Source of the DNA: Calditrichaeota bacterium AABM5.125.24
GTDB lineage: Bacteria > Electryoneota > AABM5-125-24 > Hatepunaeales > Hatepunaeaceae
DNA length: 5,698 bases
Reading direction: 5' to 3'
Assembly: GCA_002127415.1 (NCBI GenBank)
Contig: MWJR01000004.1
Coordinates: forward strand, 1 to 5,698
The notes beneath the pieces are model-generated. The model searched no databases. It worked only from the letters and a program-made list of their open reading frames with translations, and was not told where the DNA came from. The position numbers and the translations under genes are program-made. Of the stretch, positions 1-5,630 are shown piece after piece (the stretch's first letter is position 1; each line of letters opens with the position of its first letter).

Positions 1-242
1 CTCCCGACCTGTTGGACGCAAGCTCACCCCCAAACCTATCCACGTCCGACTTGCAAATTCAGCTCCTTTTTATTAAATTTGTATGGGAGTCGGAGATCGG
101 TTAAGGGCCACTATAGTAATACCGGGTCAAATGGGGTGAATGTAAGCAACGTATTGTATAGCGGTAAAGTGGTGTCAGACTTATCCGGCAGCTGCCGGAT
201 GACGCCACATTCGAGTCTACAGTTCCACCCGGAGATGAGGGT
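1..242. other. Non-coding leader upstream of the Ntn-hydrolase gene
   Basis: No convincing gene is present. Frame 1 is open from the window edge to the TGA at 244-246, but its translation looks non-coding and runs through a palindromic repeat. Frames 2 and 3 stop at 74-76 and 102-104, so a short C-terminal end of an upstream + strand gene cannot be excluded. A weak promoter guess is TTGCAA at 51-56 with TTAAAT at 73-78 (16-bp spacer); another -10-like hexamer, TATAGT, lies at 112-117 without a good -35. The palindromic element at 169-208 and the ribosome binding site GGAG at 231-234 complete the leader. Confidence 0.6.
169..208. repeat. Palindromic intergenic repeat, composite copy
   Basis: The sequence shows the 14-mer GTGGTGTCAGACTT at 169-182, then a perfect 18-bp palindrome ATCCGGCAGCTGCCGGAT at 183-200, then GACGCCAC at 201-208. 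TGACGCCAC (200-208) pairs with GTGGTGTCA (169-177) with one G-T wobble, so the whole block can fold as a long hairpin with a bulge of about six bases. The same 14-mer is the half-site of the 28-bp palindrome at 4084-4111, which marks both as members of one repeat family. It ends 34 bp before the start codon of the Ntn-hydrolase and has no following T-tract, so it is not an ordinary terminator. It could be a REP-like repeat or an mRNA leader structure. Confidence 0.8.
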
Positions 243-1766
243 ATGACCTCCTGTATATTCCGTAAACGCATCGTTATTGGCGGCTTGGTTGGGGTGGTAG
301 GACTGCTGCTTCTGTGGATGCCCAACACCGACCCGGCATCCGAGGCCTTTCTGACGGAGACCGGCGAGGACCAGTTCTGGCGGGAGCTTAACGAGTGCAC
401 CACCGGTCTGGCCTCCGGCATGGCCACGCCCGACGGCAGACCGTTGCTGTGGAAGAACCGCGACGTCGCGCCTAATCAGGAATTCCATTACGTCGATGAC
501 GGTCGCATACCTTTCATATCCATCACCTATAGTGGCGAGACGGACGAGTATTACGGCGGGATCAATGCCGCCGGCTTCGCGGTGGAGAATTCCGACTCCT
601 ATAACCTCCCCGGCGGTCCTTACCGCAATGGCTGGGGTTCCGGTAGTGACGACGGTGAGATCCATATGCTGGCGCTGGCGACCTGCCGAACGGTGGACGA
701 TTTCGAAGCGCTGATGGACTCGACCAACGAGGACGGTCGCACCCTCAACTGTAATTACGGCACCATCGACGCCTTCGGCGGGGCAGCGATGTTCGAGACG
801 GGTGGCTACAGCTACACACGCATCGACGCCGCCGAGACCGAGGATGGATTTATCGTTCGCTCAAACTACAGCTACTCTGGAGATAGACAGGATAACCGCC
901 CTTCGCATTTCGGACCGCACCGTCACGACGCAGGATACGAGCTCTGGAAGGCGGCTGTCGATGAAGGCAGCCTGACGCCCAGATACATATTCCAGCAGGT
1001 TATTCGTAATCTGTCCATCGAGGGGCTCGACCCCTATCCCCTTCCTTTCGATGGCTACTGGAATAACTATCCCTACGGCTGCATCCCTAACAGCGGGGCG
1101 ATCTGCCGTTCCAGCACCGCCGGCGTTCTGGTAGTTCAGGGGGTCCGTGACGGCGAACGTCCTGACGACGCAATCCTCTGGGCAATGTGCGGCAGACCAC
1201 TCGCCGCGGTCGTCACCCCACTGTGGGTGCGCGCCGGCTCGACACCACCCGAACTCGACGGTTTGAACGGCAGCCGTATCTGCGACCGCGCCATTGAATT
1301 GAACAACTGGGTTACCCAACCAGGTGCCGTCGATACCTGGAGGCTGACCAATCCGGATGGAAACGGCCTCTGGGACTACACCTTTCCGCTCGAGGATTGG
1401 GTCTTCGCCAAGACGGAGCAGTTCCTGAACTCGCCCCGCTTCAACTACGACCGGCTGGAGGCATTCCAGGGCGAGATCGCCCAGCAGGTCGCCGACTCGC
1501 TTGAAGCCTGGAGCCCAACCTATCCTATCACCGAGGTGGTCGGTCTGATCTTTATCGATAACAACATCCTGCTGATCTGGGGTGAACCGGACGAGGATGG
1601 TAACGGCGGCAGGAACCTGCCCGGAGGATACGCCGTCTATCGCAGCGACCACCCGTTCCGTGACGGCGATCGAGGCACACGACTCGCCATCGTCGAGGAG
1701 ACCGAATATATCGACACCGATCCGCTGCCGGGCGCTGCCTTCTACCGGATAGAAGCGCTCTTCTAA
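243..1766 (+). CDS. Membrane-anchored or exported Ntn-hydrolase (AAT / linear-amide C-N hydrolase type) with Fn3-like tail
   Basis: The protein has 507 residues. R7-K8-R9 followed by a hydrophobic stretch at about 10-25 forms a signal anchor or signal peptide without a clear AxA cleavage site. The core begins at Cys52 in ECTTGLASGMATPDGRPLLW, followed by N72-R73-D74, the G-I-N-A-A-G-F motif around N108, N171-Y-G-T-I-D with the G-G-A-A-x-F-E-T strand, and R206-S-N-Y-S-Y-S-G. This is the pattern of secreted relatives of acyl-CoA:6-aminopenicillanic acid acyltransferase, where the Cys becomes the N-terminal nucleophile after self-cleavage and hydrolyses or transfers amides. Residues about 428-507 resemble a fibronectin-III-like domain (GYAVYRS, YIDTDPLPGAAFYRIEA). 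The substrate is unknown. GGAG at 231-234 lies 8 nt before the ATG. A strong terminator follows, so it is probably monocistronic. The family call is fairly sure; membrane retention and processing are inferred. Confidence 0.82.
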   Translation: MTSCIFRKRIVIGGLVGVVGLLLLWMPNTDPASEAFLTETGEDQFWRELNECTTGLASGMATPDGRPLLWKNRDVAPNQEFHYVDDGRIPFISITYSGETDEYYGGINAAGFAVENSDSYNLPGGPYRNGWGSGSDDGEIHMLALATCRTVDDFEALMDSTNEDGRTLNCNYGTIDAFGGAAMFETGGYSYTRIDAAETEDGFIVRSNYSYSGDRQDNRPSHFGPHRHDAGYELWKAAVDEGSLTPRYIFQQVIRNLSIEGLDPYPLPFDGYWNNYPYGCIPNSGAICRSSTAGVLVVQGVRDGERPDDAILWAMCGRPLAAVVTPLWVRAGSTPPELDGLNGSRICDRAIELNNWVTQPGAVDTWRLTNPDGNGLWDYTFPLEDWVFAKTEQFLNSPRFNYDRLEAFQGEIAQQVADSLEAWSPTYPITEVVGLIFIDNNILLIWGEPDEDGNGGRNLPGGYAVYRSDHPFRDGDRGTRLAIVEETEYIDTDPLPGAAFYRIEALF

Positions 1767-1797
1767 ACCGGTCATAACCGGCATACATCCAATGTGA

Positions 1798-1828
1798 GCC
1801 GTCAGGAAACGCTCCTGACGGCTTTTTT
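1798..1828 (+). terminator. Rho-independent terminator of the Ntn-hydrolase gene
   Basis: A perfect 10-bp GC-rich stem, GCCGTCAGGA at 1798-1807 with TCCTGACGGC at 1813-1822, closes a 5-nt loop (AACGC) and is followed at once by six T residues (1823-1828). It begins 31 bp after the stop codon at 1764-1766 and points downstream in the + direction. This is the only classical intrinsic terminator in the window, and it separates the first gene from the HDOD gene cluster. Confidence 0.93.
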
Positions 1829-1921
1829 ACAGAGCATATGTCCCATTGTTCTGCGGAATATTCGCGTAGCAGCCAATTCGGCAAACGCCGGATTGTGCTG
1901 AAAGAAATCTAAGGATACTAT

Positions 1922-1950
1922 GGGCGGACAGCTGTCCGCCCTACTGTTAA
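1922..1950. repeat. Perfect 20-bp palindrome with CCGCCCTACTGTTA end motif
   Basis: GGGCGGACAGCTGTCCGCCC (1922-1941) is a perfect palindrome centred on CAGCTG. Its right arm runs into CTACTGTTAA, giving the motif CCGCCCTACTGTTA (1936-1949). That motif recurs on the minus strand at 5471-5484 (13 of 14 bases) and, with small indels, on the plus strand around 5614-5630. No T-tract follows, so it is not a standard terminator. It is best read as a copy of a dispersed palindromic intergenic repeat, or as a paired operator site. Confidence 0.8.
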
Positions 1951-2040
1951 GATGGGGGTTGCTATGGAGCATTTCTCTGAGTAAATTACCAAAGGTGTCA
2001 GTCCCGAAGTTTCAGGAGAGTGTATATTCGACGCCCACAA

Positions 2041-2085
2041 GGGGCTATACTACAGGCTGCAGTGGCGATTTTGTAGCATAGCGCC
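2041..2085. repeat. Imperfect inverted repeat upstream of the HDOD gene
   Basis: GGGGCTATACTACAG (2041-2055) and TTGTAGCATAGCGCC (2071-2085) are complementary at 12 of 15 positions, with mismatches at pairs 3, 9 and 15, around a 15-nt loop. It lies about 100 bp before the GTG start of the HDOD gene and overlaps one weak promoter candidate. It may be a leader hairpin, an operator or a decayed repeat. Confidence 0.45.
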
Positions 2086-2187
2086 TCGTGCGCGTCTTAT
2101 GTCGCCGTGTATAGGTATAACATCAGTCACTGTGGATACAGAAGCGCCGCTACTTACCGGCCAATTACCCTCTGAAGGGAAGATTGA

Positions 2188-3054
2188 GTGGAAAAAACAG
2201 ATTTAACCGAAGAGATTGCCAGACGGGTCGATGACATTCCGATGCTCTCGACGGTGGCTTATCGTCTCATTGCCATCTTAACCGATGAAGATCCATCTTT
2301 GAAGGAGGCGGTAAAGATCGTTGAGACCGACGCCGCCCTGACCACGAGGATATTGCGTGTGGCAAACTCGGCTGCATTTTTCAGGGGAAATCCCATCACG
2401 ACCGTGTTTCGAGCGGTTATGCAGTTAGGTATGAAGATGGTCACAGGGATATCCATCGGCGCCTGCACCTCTCAGATGATGAGCCGCCCCCTGCAGGGTT
2501 ACGAGAGCGCTTCCGGGGAGTTGTGGGACCATTCCCTCCGCACCGCTATCGCCTCAAGGGAGTTCGCCTTTTTCATTCAGAGCCGCCTCTCCAGCGACCT
2601 CGCCTTCACCGCCGGGCTGCTTCACGATATCGGTAAGTCGATTATATCCGAGTTCCTTGAGTCAAACCCTGAAAAGCTGCCGGAAGGCAGAGAAACCGGG
2701 CTGGTCCTTGAGAATATCGAGGGTGAAAGGAAACAGCTCGGAACCGACCACGCGTTGGTCGGCCACGCCATAGCGCTCCGCTGGGGACTGCCCGAACCGA
2801 TCTGTATCGCTATAAAGAACCACCATCAACCGGGCGAGGCCGATGATAAATACAGAGACCTGGTATATGCGGTGCACCTGGGAGATCTGGTCGCGTTGAT
2901 CGGAAAACACGGCGCCGGTTCCGAAGAGCTCGCCTTTAACCTGGATCCGGGTTATGAAAAATACATCAAAATCAGCGACGAAGACCTCTCCAAACTGCTT
3001 TCGACAATCGAAGAGGAGTTGTCGAGCGTAAAAACCTCTCTATTTGAGGAATAA
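2188..3054 (+). CDS. HDOD-domain signalling protein
   Basis: The protein has 288 residues and consists almost entirely of one HDOD domain, a helical fold related to HD phosphohydrolases and used in bacterial signal transduction. Visible landmarks: P18-M-L-S-T (entry helix), D48-A-A-L-T-T-R-I-L-R-V-A-N-S-A (48-62), the A-V-M-Q-L-G helix (76-81), L112-W-D-H115-S, L144-L-H146-D147-I-G-K, E180 then G-T-D187-H188-A-L-V-G-H193, W199-G-L-P, H212-H213 and D233. The HD-type ligand set is therefore intact, although HDOD proteins are usually regarded as regulatory rather than proven enzymes. There is no receiver, GGDEF or EAL domain and no membrane segment, so it is probably a cytoplasmic stand-alone regulator. 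The GTG start is chosen because TGA lies directly upstream in frame and AGGGA (2176-2180) is 7 nt away. It is the first gene of a likely three-gene unit. The family is secure; the pathway is unknown. Confidence 0.93.
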   Translation: MEKTDLTEEIARRVDDIPMLSTVAYRLIAILTDEDPSLKEAVKIVETDAALTTRILRVANSAAFFRGNPITTVFRAVMQLGMKMVTGISIGACTSQMMSRPLQGYESASGELWDHSLRTAIASREFAFFIQSRLSSDLAFTAGLLHDIGKSIISEFLESNPEKLPEGRETGLVLENIEGERKQLGTDHALVGHAIALRWGLPEPICIAIKNHHQPGEADDKYRDLVYAVHLGDLVALIGKHGAGSEELAFNLDPGYEKYIKISDEDLSKLLSTIEEELSSVKTSLFEE

Positions 3055-3081
3055 GGATTGCGTCAAACGCACTTATATGAT

Positions 3082-3099
3082 ATCCGTCAGCTGGCGGAT
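3082..3099. repeat. Near-perfect palindrome between the HDOD gene and the next gene
   Basis: ATCCGTCAGCTGGCGGAT differs from a perfect 18-bp palindrome by one T-G pair and matches the palindrome at 183-200 at 16 of 18 bases, including the ATCCG arms and CAGCTG centre. It lies 28 bp after the HDOD stop and is not followed by a T-tract, so read-through into the next gene is expected. A small TGCGT/ACGCA hairpin (3059-3071) precedes it. Confidence 0.72.
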
Positions 3100-3172
3100 C
3101 GAGACCCTGCAATGAATCTACACACTTCTCACCTGACAGTTCTTTTCTACTTGGACAGGAAAGGAGCACCGG

Positions 3173-4051
3173 ATGTTTGATGAAAAGGCGAAGGCGATCG
3201 CCAGCCATCAAGCCGCCCAGCTTTCGCAAGGGCAAACGGAGATACCGTTCAAAGACCTGATCAGCCAGACCCTGCCTGATTATCTGTGGGATCACTTCAG
3301 CGTCATCCTGAACCCGCAGGCGGGAGGTCAGGTTAGTATCGGCACGGTAAATCTGGACCTCGACGATCCCGAAGCAAACACGCGTATAGTCAATCAGCTC
3401 AACAACGAGTGCGTGTTAACATCCCAGGAGCTGGCCGATCTGCTCCAGAGCGCGATTGAAAACCGCCTCCAGTTCATCCTTGATCCCGCTGAAACCTTGA
3501 CACGTATGGTCTTTGAGCGTTCGGAAGATGAGAAGATCACCTCGGGCAAGATCAAGGCGACCCTGGACGGGCTTGCCAGACTCCTCGAACGGTGGGACTC
3601 AAACGTAGCCAGGGCCACGAACCAGATTAAAAGCTACCTCTCCAGCCTGACGGCTCGGCCGGTGTCGCGCGCTGAGTTCTCCCGCATCCTGAGCTCATCC
3701 ATCGATAAGGAGCTGGCACATGACCCACTCCCGGGGATCGAGGTCAGCCTGCAGAACCTTAACCAGCTGATCCAGCCTGAACCGGGGCATCCCGTGGAAG
3801 CGGCAGGAGACTACGTCGAATCGACCAGCCAGATCCTGGCCAATCGCGGTCTGGCTTCCTGGACTCCAGCCCTCCTCGTTGAGCGTGAGTTGGCGGGGGC
3901 GCCGCTGGATGTTGAGGGCGCCATCAGGACGCTGCGCCGGTTCCGGATCTTCCAGGAAGGTGGTCTGTTGGGGGCGGAAGCGGAAGAGATGGTTCAGGTG
4001 GAGGAGGAGCTGGAAAGCTTCACCAGCTTCCTTAAGAGGGGGCTTGAGTAG
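3173..4051 (+). CDS. Uncharacterised helical protein with possible internal repeat, downstream of HDOD
   Basis: I do not recognise a family. The 292-residue product has no signal peptide, membrane segment or obvious catalytic motif and appears soluble and largely helical. Residues 82-99 and 164-181 align at an offset of 82, sharing E86/E168, L91/L173, S93/S175 and I95/I177, with similar residues at 87, 90, 94 and 96, which suggests a duplicated helical unit. Between them, 125-160 is predicted-looking helix (KIKATLDGLARLLERW), and the C-terminus (about 250-292) is a charged, Glu-rich helix that could be coiled coil. The start is well supported: AAGGAG at 3161-3166 lies 6 nt before the ATG. It follows the HDOD gene by 118 bp and precedes the next gene by 78 bp, all co-directional. 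It may be an adaptor or partner of its neighbours; this is inference only. Confidence 0.85.
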   Translation: MFDEKAKAIASHQAAQLSQGQTEIPFKDLISQTLPDYLWDHFSVILNPQAGGQVSIGTVNLDLDDPEANTRIVNQLNNECVLTSQELADLLQSAIENRLQFILDPAETLTRMVFERSEDEKITSGKIKATLDGLARLLERWDSNVARATNQIKSYLSSLTARPVSRAEFSRILSSSIDKELAHDPLPGIEVSLQNLNQLIQPEPGHPVEAAGDYVESTSQILANRGLASWTPALLVERELAGAPLDVEGAIRTLRRFRIFQEGGLLGAEAEEMVQVEEELESFTSFLKRGLE

Positions 4052-4083
4052 TCGGTAGAAACTGCTCGGTGTGGCCGTTAAGC

Positions 4084-4111
4084 GTGGTGTCAGACTTAAG
4101 TCTGACACCAC
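4084..4111. repeat. Perfect 28-bp palindrome between the third and fourth genes
   Basis: The left arm GTGGTGTCAGACTT (4084-4097) is followed immediately by its exact reverse complement AAGTCTGACACCAC (4098-4111) with no spacer. The same 14-base arm occurs exactly at 169-182. It sits 32 bp after one stop codon and 18 bp before the next start codon. There is no T-tract, so it is unlikely to be a classical terminator, but the RNA hairpin could modulate read-through, stability or initiation for the next gene. It may instead be a member of a dispersed palindromic repeat family. Confidence 0.92.
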
Positions 4112-4120
4112 ATAAATCAC

Positions 4121-4198
4121 GGTTAAGGAATGGGTATCAACAATAATCAACAGAGTATTCCCGCACCCGAACCGCAGGGGACCGGGGGTGAAAAAGTG
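4121..4198 (+). promoter_or_regulatory. Ambiguous translation-initiation region of the fourth gene
   Basis: AAGGA (4125-4129) directly touches the ATG at 4130, which is too close for normal Shine-Dalgarno use. In-frame GTG at 4196-4198 follows GGGGGTG (4184-4190) with 5 nt of spacing. The first 22 codons encode an Asn/Gln/Pro/Gly-rich stretch that looks disordered, so either start would give a folded core. The 28-bp palindrome ends only 18 nt before the ATG and its hairpin could affect ribosome access. Confidence 0.45.
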
Positions 4199-5473
4199 AA
4201 CCCCTTGAACGTCGGCGAGGTCACACAATACTGGAGCGGCGAGATCCTCCATGGTGCCGGCACCGTCACACTTCGCCGGATCCGTGAGATGGAGATGCCT
4301 CTAAAACTGCGCCAGAACCTTCTGCAACACAGCGAATCGATCCTGTGGGATGAGATAAAACGTATCTGTGACGGGCCTTACCTCCGCAGCAGCACCGGTG
4401 AAGCCGATGCCGATATTCTAAAGACCGGGCTGAGCGAACTGCTGTCGGAATGGATAACGCTCCCAGACGGGGACGTCCGGCAGGTGGTTGAACGCAGTTT
4501 TGACTCAATGTTCGATGAGTGGGGTGTGGAACCGGTCAGCTTTCGCCAGGCCGCCGAAGACCCTGCAGGGCTGGCCGCAGAGGTATTCCGCAGGACGGCT
4601 GTAGTCGCGACCGCTCCCGCCGGTGAAGGGGAGCTGGGCCTGGAACTGCTGGCCCGGGTCTGTGATGCCAGTGGTCTCGATCCACTCGCTCAGGCCCTGA
4701 GAGCCGAGGAGCAGTTAGGAACGACTGTAGTGGATGAAGACGGCTTCGTCCTCATCACCAGGCGTCTGTTAAAGCTCAAAGAACACTACCGCATCGGCCG
4801 CCGTATGGTCTCCTATGAGGGGATGGAGAGGGGCCTGGCCCGCATCAGACCCGCCGCTGAGGCGGCTGCTGCCGAAGAGGTGATCGAGGAGGCGGCGCCA
4901 CCCGTGGCCCCGACCGAAGCTGCACCCCGCCCACCTATGGAGGGAATCATCACGCTCAAGGAAGAGATTGCCCCTCCACCTGCGCCTGAGCCGGTTACCG
5001 CCGCACCCGTTGCTGCAGAGCCCCCCACGCCACCTGAACCTGAAATTACCCCTCCCACAGCGGTTGAGGAACCTATCACCATGGAAGCTGAGGTTGCCAC
5101 CCCACCTGAGCCAGAGACAGCTCCTGCTGAAGCTGTGGCTCCGGCCCCCCCCCCGACTCAGGCCCGGCCGGTGACAAAGCCGGAGCTGCCATCTCTACCG
5201 GCCGACCTGGCGCCGCCAGCCACCCTTGACGACTCGGGACTATCCCTTTACAGCATCCTGATGAGCGATGAGAACCGCGGCTTCTACTCCGGCACCATTA
5301 TGGACAAAGACCTCAAGGCTTATCAGAGGCTGGTGATCCAGATTTGCCGCCAGAAGGTGGGAAAGAACGCCCTCATAATCGCGGACAACGAACTCTTCAT
5401 TCGCGAGATCTCACCCGCCGCGGGACCTGCCGCCAAGTTCCTGACCACCATACGCCGGTATTTTATTGAATAA
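4130..5473 (+). CDS. Uncharacterised two-domain protein with long Pro/Ala/Glu-rich linker
   Basis: I do not recognise a family. The 447-residue product has a helical N-terminal region (about 25-235), a low-complexity linker (about 240-366) rich in Pro, Ala and Glu with repeated PPEPE-like units, and a compact C-terminal module (about 368-447, LSLYSILMSDENRGFYSGTI through RRYFIE). There is no signal peptide or membrane segment. T110-L-P then V116-R-Q-V-V-E-R-S-F-D-S-M-F resembles the repeated helix of the preceding protein, so the two may be distantly related. A short hydrophobic-charged island, GIITLKEEI (272-280), interrupts the linker and could be a binding motif. The ATG is the furthest-upstream start, because TAA precedes it at 4124-4126, but AAGGA abuts it with no spacer; GTG at 4196 (codon 23), preceded by GGGGGTG, is an alternative. 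A run of ten C residues lies at 5145-5154. It is last in the likely HDOD unit. Confidence 0.85.
   Translation: MGINNNQQSIPAPEPQGTGGEKVNPLNVGEVTQYWSGEILHGAGTVTLRRIREMEMPLKLRQNLLQHSESILWDEIKRICDGPYLRSSTGEADADILKTGLSELLSEWITLPDGDVRQVVERSFDSMFDEWGVEPVSFRQAAEDPAGLAAEVFRRTAVVATAPAGEGELGLELLARVCDASGLDPLAQALRAEEQLGTTVVDEDGFVLITRRLLKLKEHYRIGRRMVSYEGMERGLARIRPAAEAAAAEEVIEEAAPPVAPTEAAPRPPMEGIITLKEEIAPPPAPEPVTAAPVAAEPPTPPEPEITPPTAVEEPITMEAEVATPPEPETAPAEAVAPAPPPTQARPVTKPELPSLPADLAPPATLDDSGLSLYSILMSDENRGFYSGTIMDKDLKAYQRLVIQICRQKVGKNALIIADNELFIREISPAAGPAAKFLTTIRRYFIE
5145..5154 (+). repeat. Ten-base C homopolymer inside the linker of the fourth gene
   Basis: Ten consecutive C residues encode part of A339-P340-P341-P342. 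Losing one C brings in a TGA at 5172-5174; gaining one C brings in a TGA at 5227-5229. Both events would remove the C-terminal module at residues 368-447. The tract is therefore a candidate slippage site, though it could equally be a chance product of proline codons. Confidence 0.75.
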
Positions 5474-5501
5474 TAGTAGGGCGGGCCTGGTTCCAGTAGC
5501 T

Positions 5502-5541
5502 CGGACACTCTTGTCTGAGCTTGACCGGACAGGAGTGTCCG
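5502..5541. repeat. Long hairpin downstream of the fourth gene
   Basis: CGGACACTCTTGTC (5502-5515) pairs with GACAGGAGTGTCCG (5528-5541) over 14 pairs with one G-U, and two further inner pairs (one G-U) leave an 8-nt loop. CCGGACA/TGTCCGG at 5525-5542 is an alternative smaller hairpin. There is no U-tract after it, but, located 28 bp past the stop codon, it could still protect or end the transcript. Confidence 0.75.
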
Positions 5542-5597
5542 GTCTACCGGAAATTATGGGGACACCATACTTAATTAAGACAAACAAGTTGTTGTCC

Positions 5598-5618
5598 GGG
5601 CGAAGTTAAACTTCGCCC
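5598..5618. repeat. Perfect 10-bp-arm inverted repeat
   Basis: GGGCGAAGTT (5598-5607) and AACTTCGCCC (5609-5618) flank a single A. The right arm leads into CTACTTATTAAG, which mirrors the way the palindrome at 1922-1941 leads into CTACTGTTAAG. The two loci therefore share an outer GGGCG...CGCCC frame and a tail while differing in the core. Confidence 0.8.
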
Positions 5619-5630
5619 CTACTTATTAAG

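Larger units (their letters stand above)
1829..2187. other. Long intergenic region before the HDOD gene
   Basis: About 360 bp without a supportable gene. It contains the 20-bp palindrome at 1922-1941 with its trailing motif and an imperfect inverted repeat at 2041-2085. The promoter for the HDOD cluster should lie here because a terminator precedes it: TATAAC at 2116-2121 is a 5/6 match to a -10 box but lacks a good -35, and TTGTAG (2072-2077) with TCTTAT (2095-2100) at 17-bp spacing is a second weak candidate. Neither is convincing; an alternative sigma factor or activator-dependent promoter is possible. Confidence 0.6.
5471..5630. repeat. Inverted-repeat-bounded element after the fourth gene (MITE- or REP-like)
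   Basis: The left end TAATAGTAGGGCGG (5471-5484) is the reverse complement of CCGCCCTACTATTA; the right end CGCCCCTACTTATTAAG (5614-5630) carries the same motif with single-base indels. The ends thus form an imperfect inverted pair bounding 160 bp, with the left end overlapping the TAA of the fourth gene. Inside are two strong hairpins and a TA-rich palindrome. No transposase is encoded. It may be a small non-autonomous element or a cluster of palindromic repeats; target-site duplications are not evident. Confidence 0.5.

Noticed and set aside
1..246. Open + strand frame from the window edge ending in ATGA overlap with the first gene
   Set aside because: The translation is Ser-, Asn- and Gly-rich without recognisable features, it runs through a palindromic repeat, and an 80-codon open frame in one of six frames is not strong evidence.
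861..1784. Long minus-strand open frame of 307 codons under the first gene
   Set aside because: It lies wholly antisense to a gene with clear family motifs and its translation shows no domain; it is a shadow of GC-biased codon use.
1838..1912. 24-codon ORF (MSHCSAEYSRSSQFGKRR...) just after the terminator
   Set aside because: It has no good ribosome binding site, no likely promoter and is too short to support.
169..3099. CRISPR array suggested by repeated palindromes
   Set aside because: The copies are kilobases apart, separated by genes, with no regular spacers and no cas genes.
4084..4111. 28-bp palindrome as a Rho-independent terminator
   Set aside because: The hairpin is followed by ATAAATCACGG rather than a T-tract, and a co-directional gene starts 18 bp later.
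3695..4252. Minus-strand open frame of 185 codons spanning the end of the third and start of the fourth gene
   Set aside because: It reads through the antisense of two supported genes and the 28-bp palindrome, and has no recognisable features.
4813..5100. Minus-strand Gly/Ser/Ala-rich ORF opposite the linker
   Set aside because: Its composition is simply the reverse reading of Pro/Ala codons in the linker.
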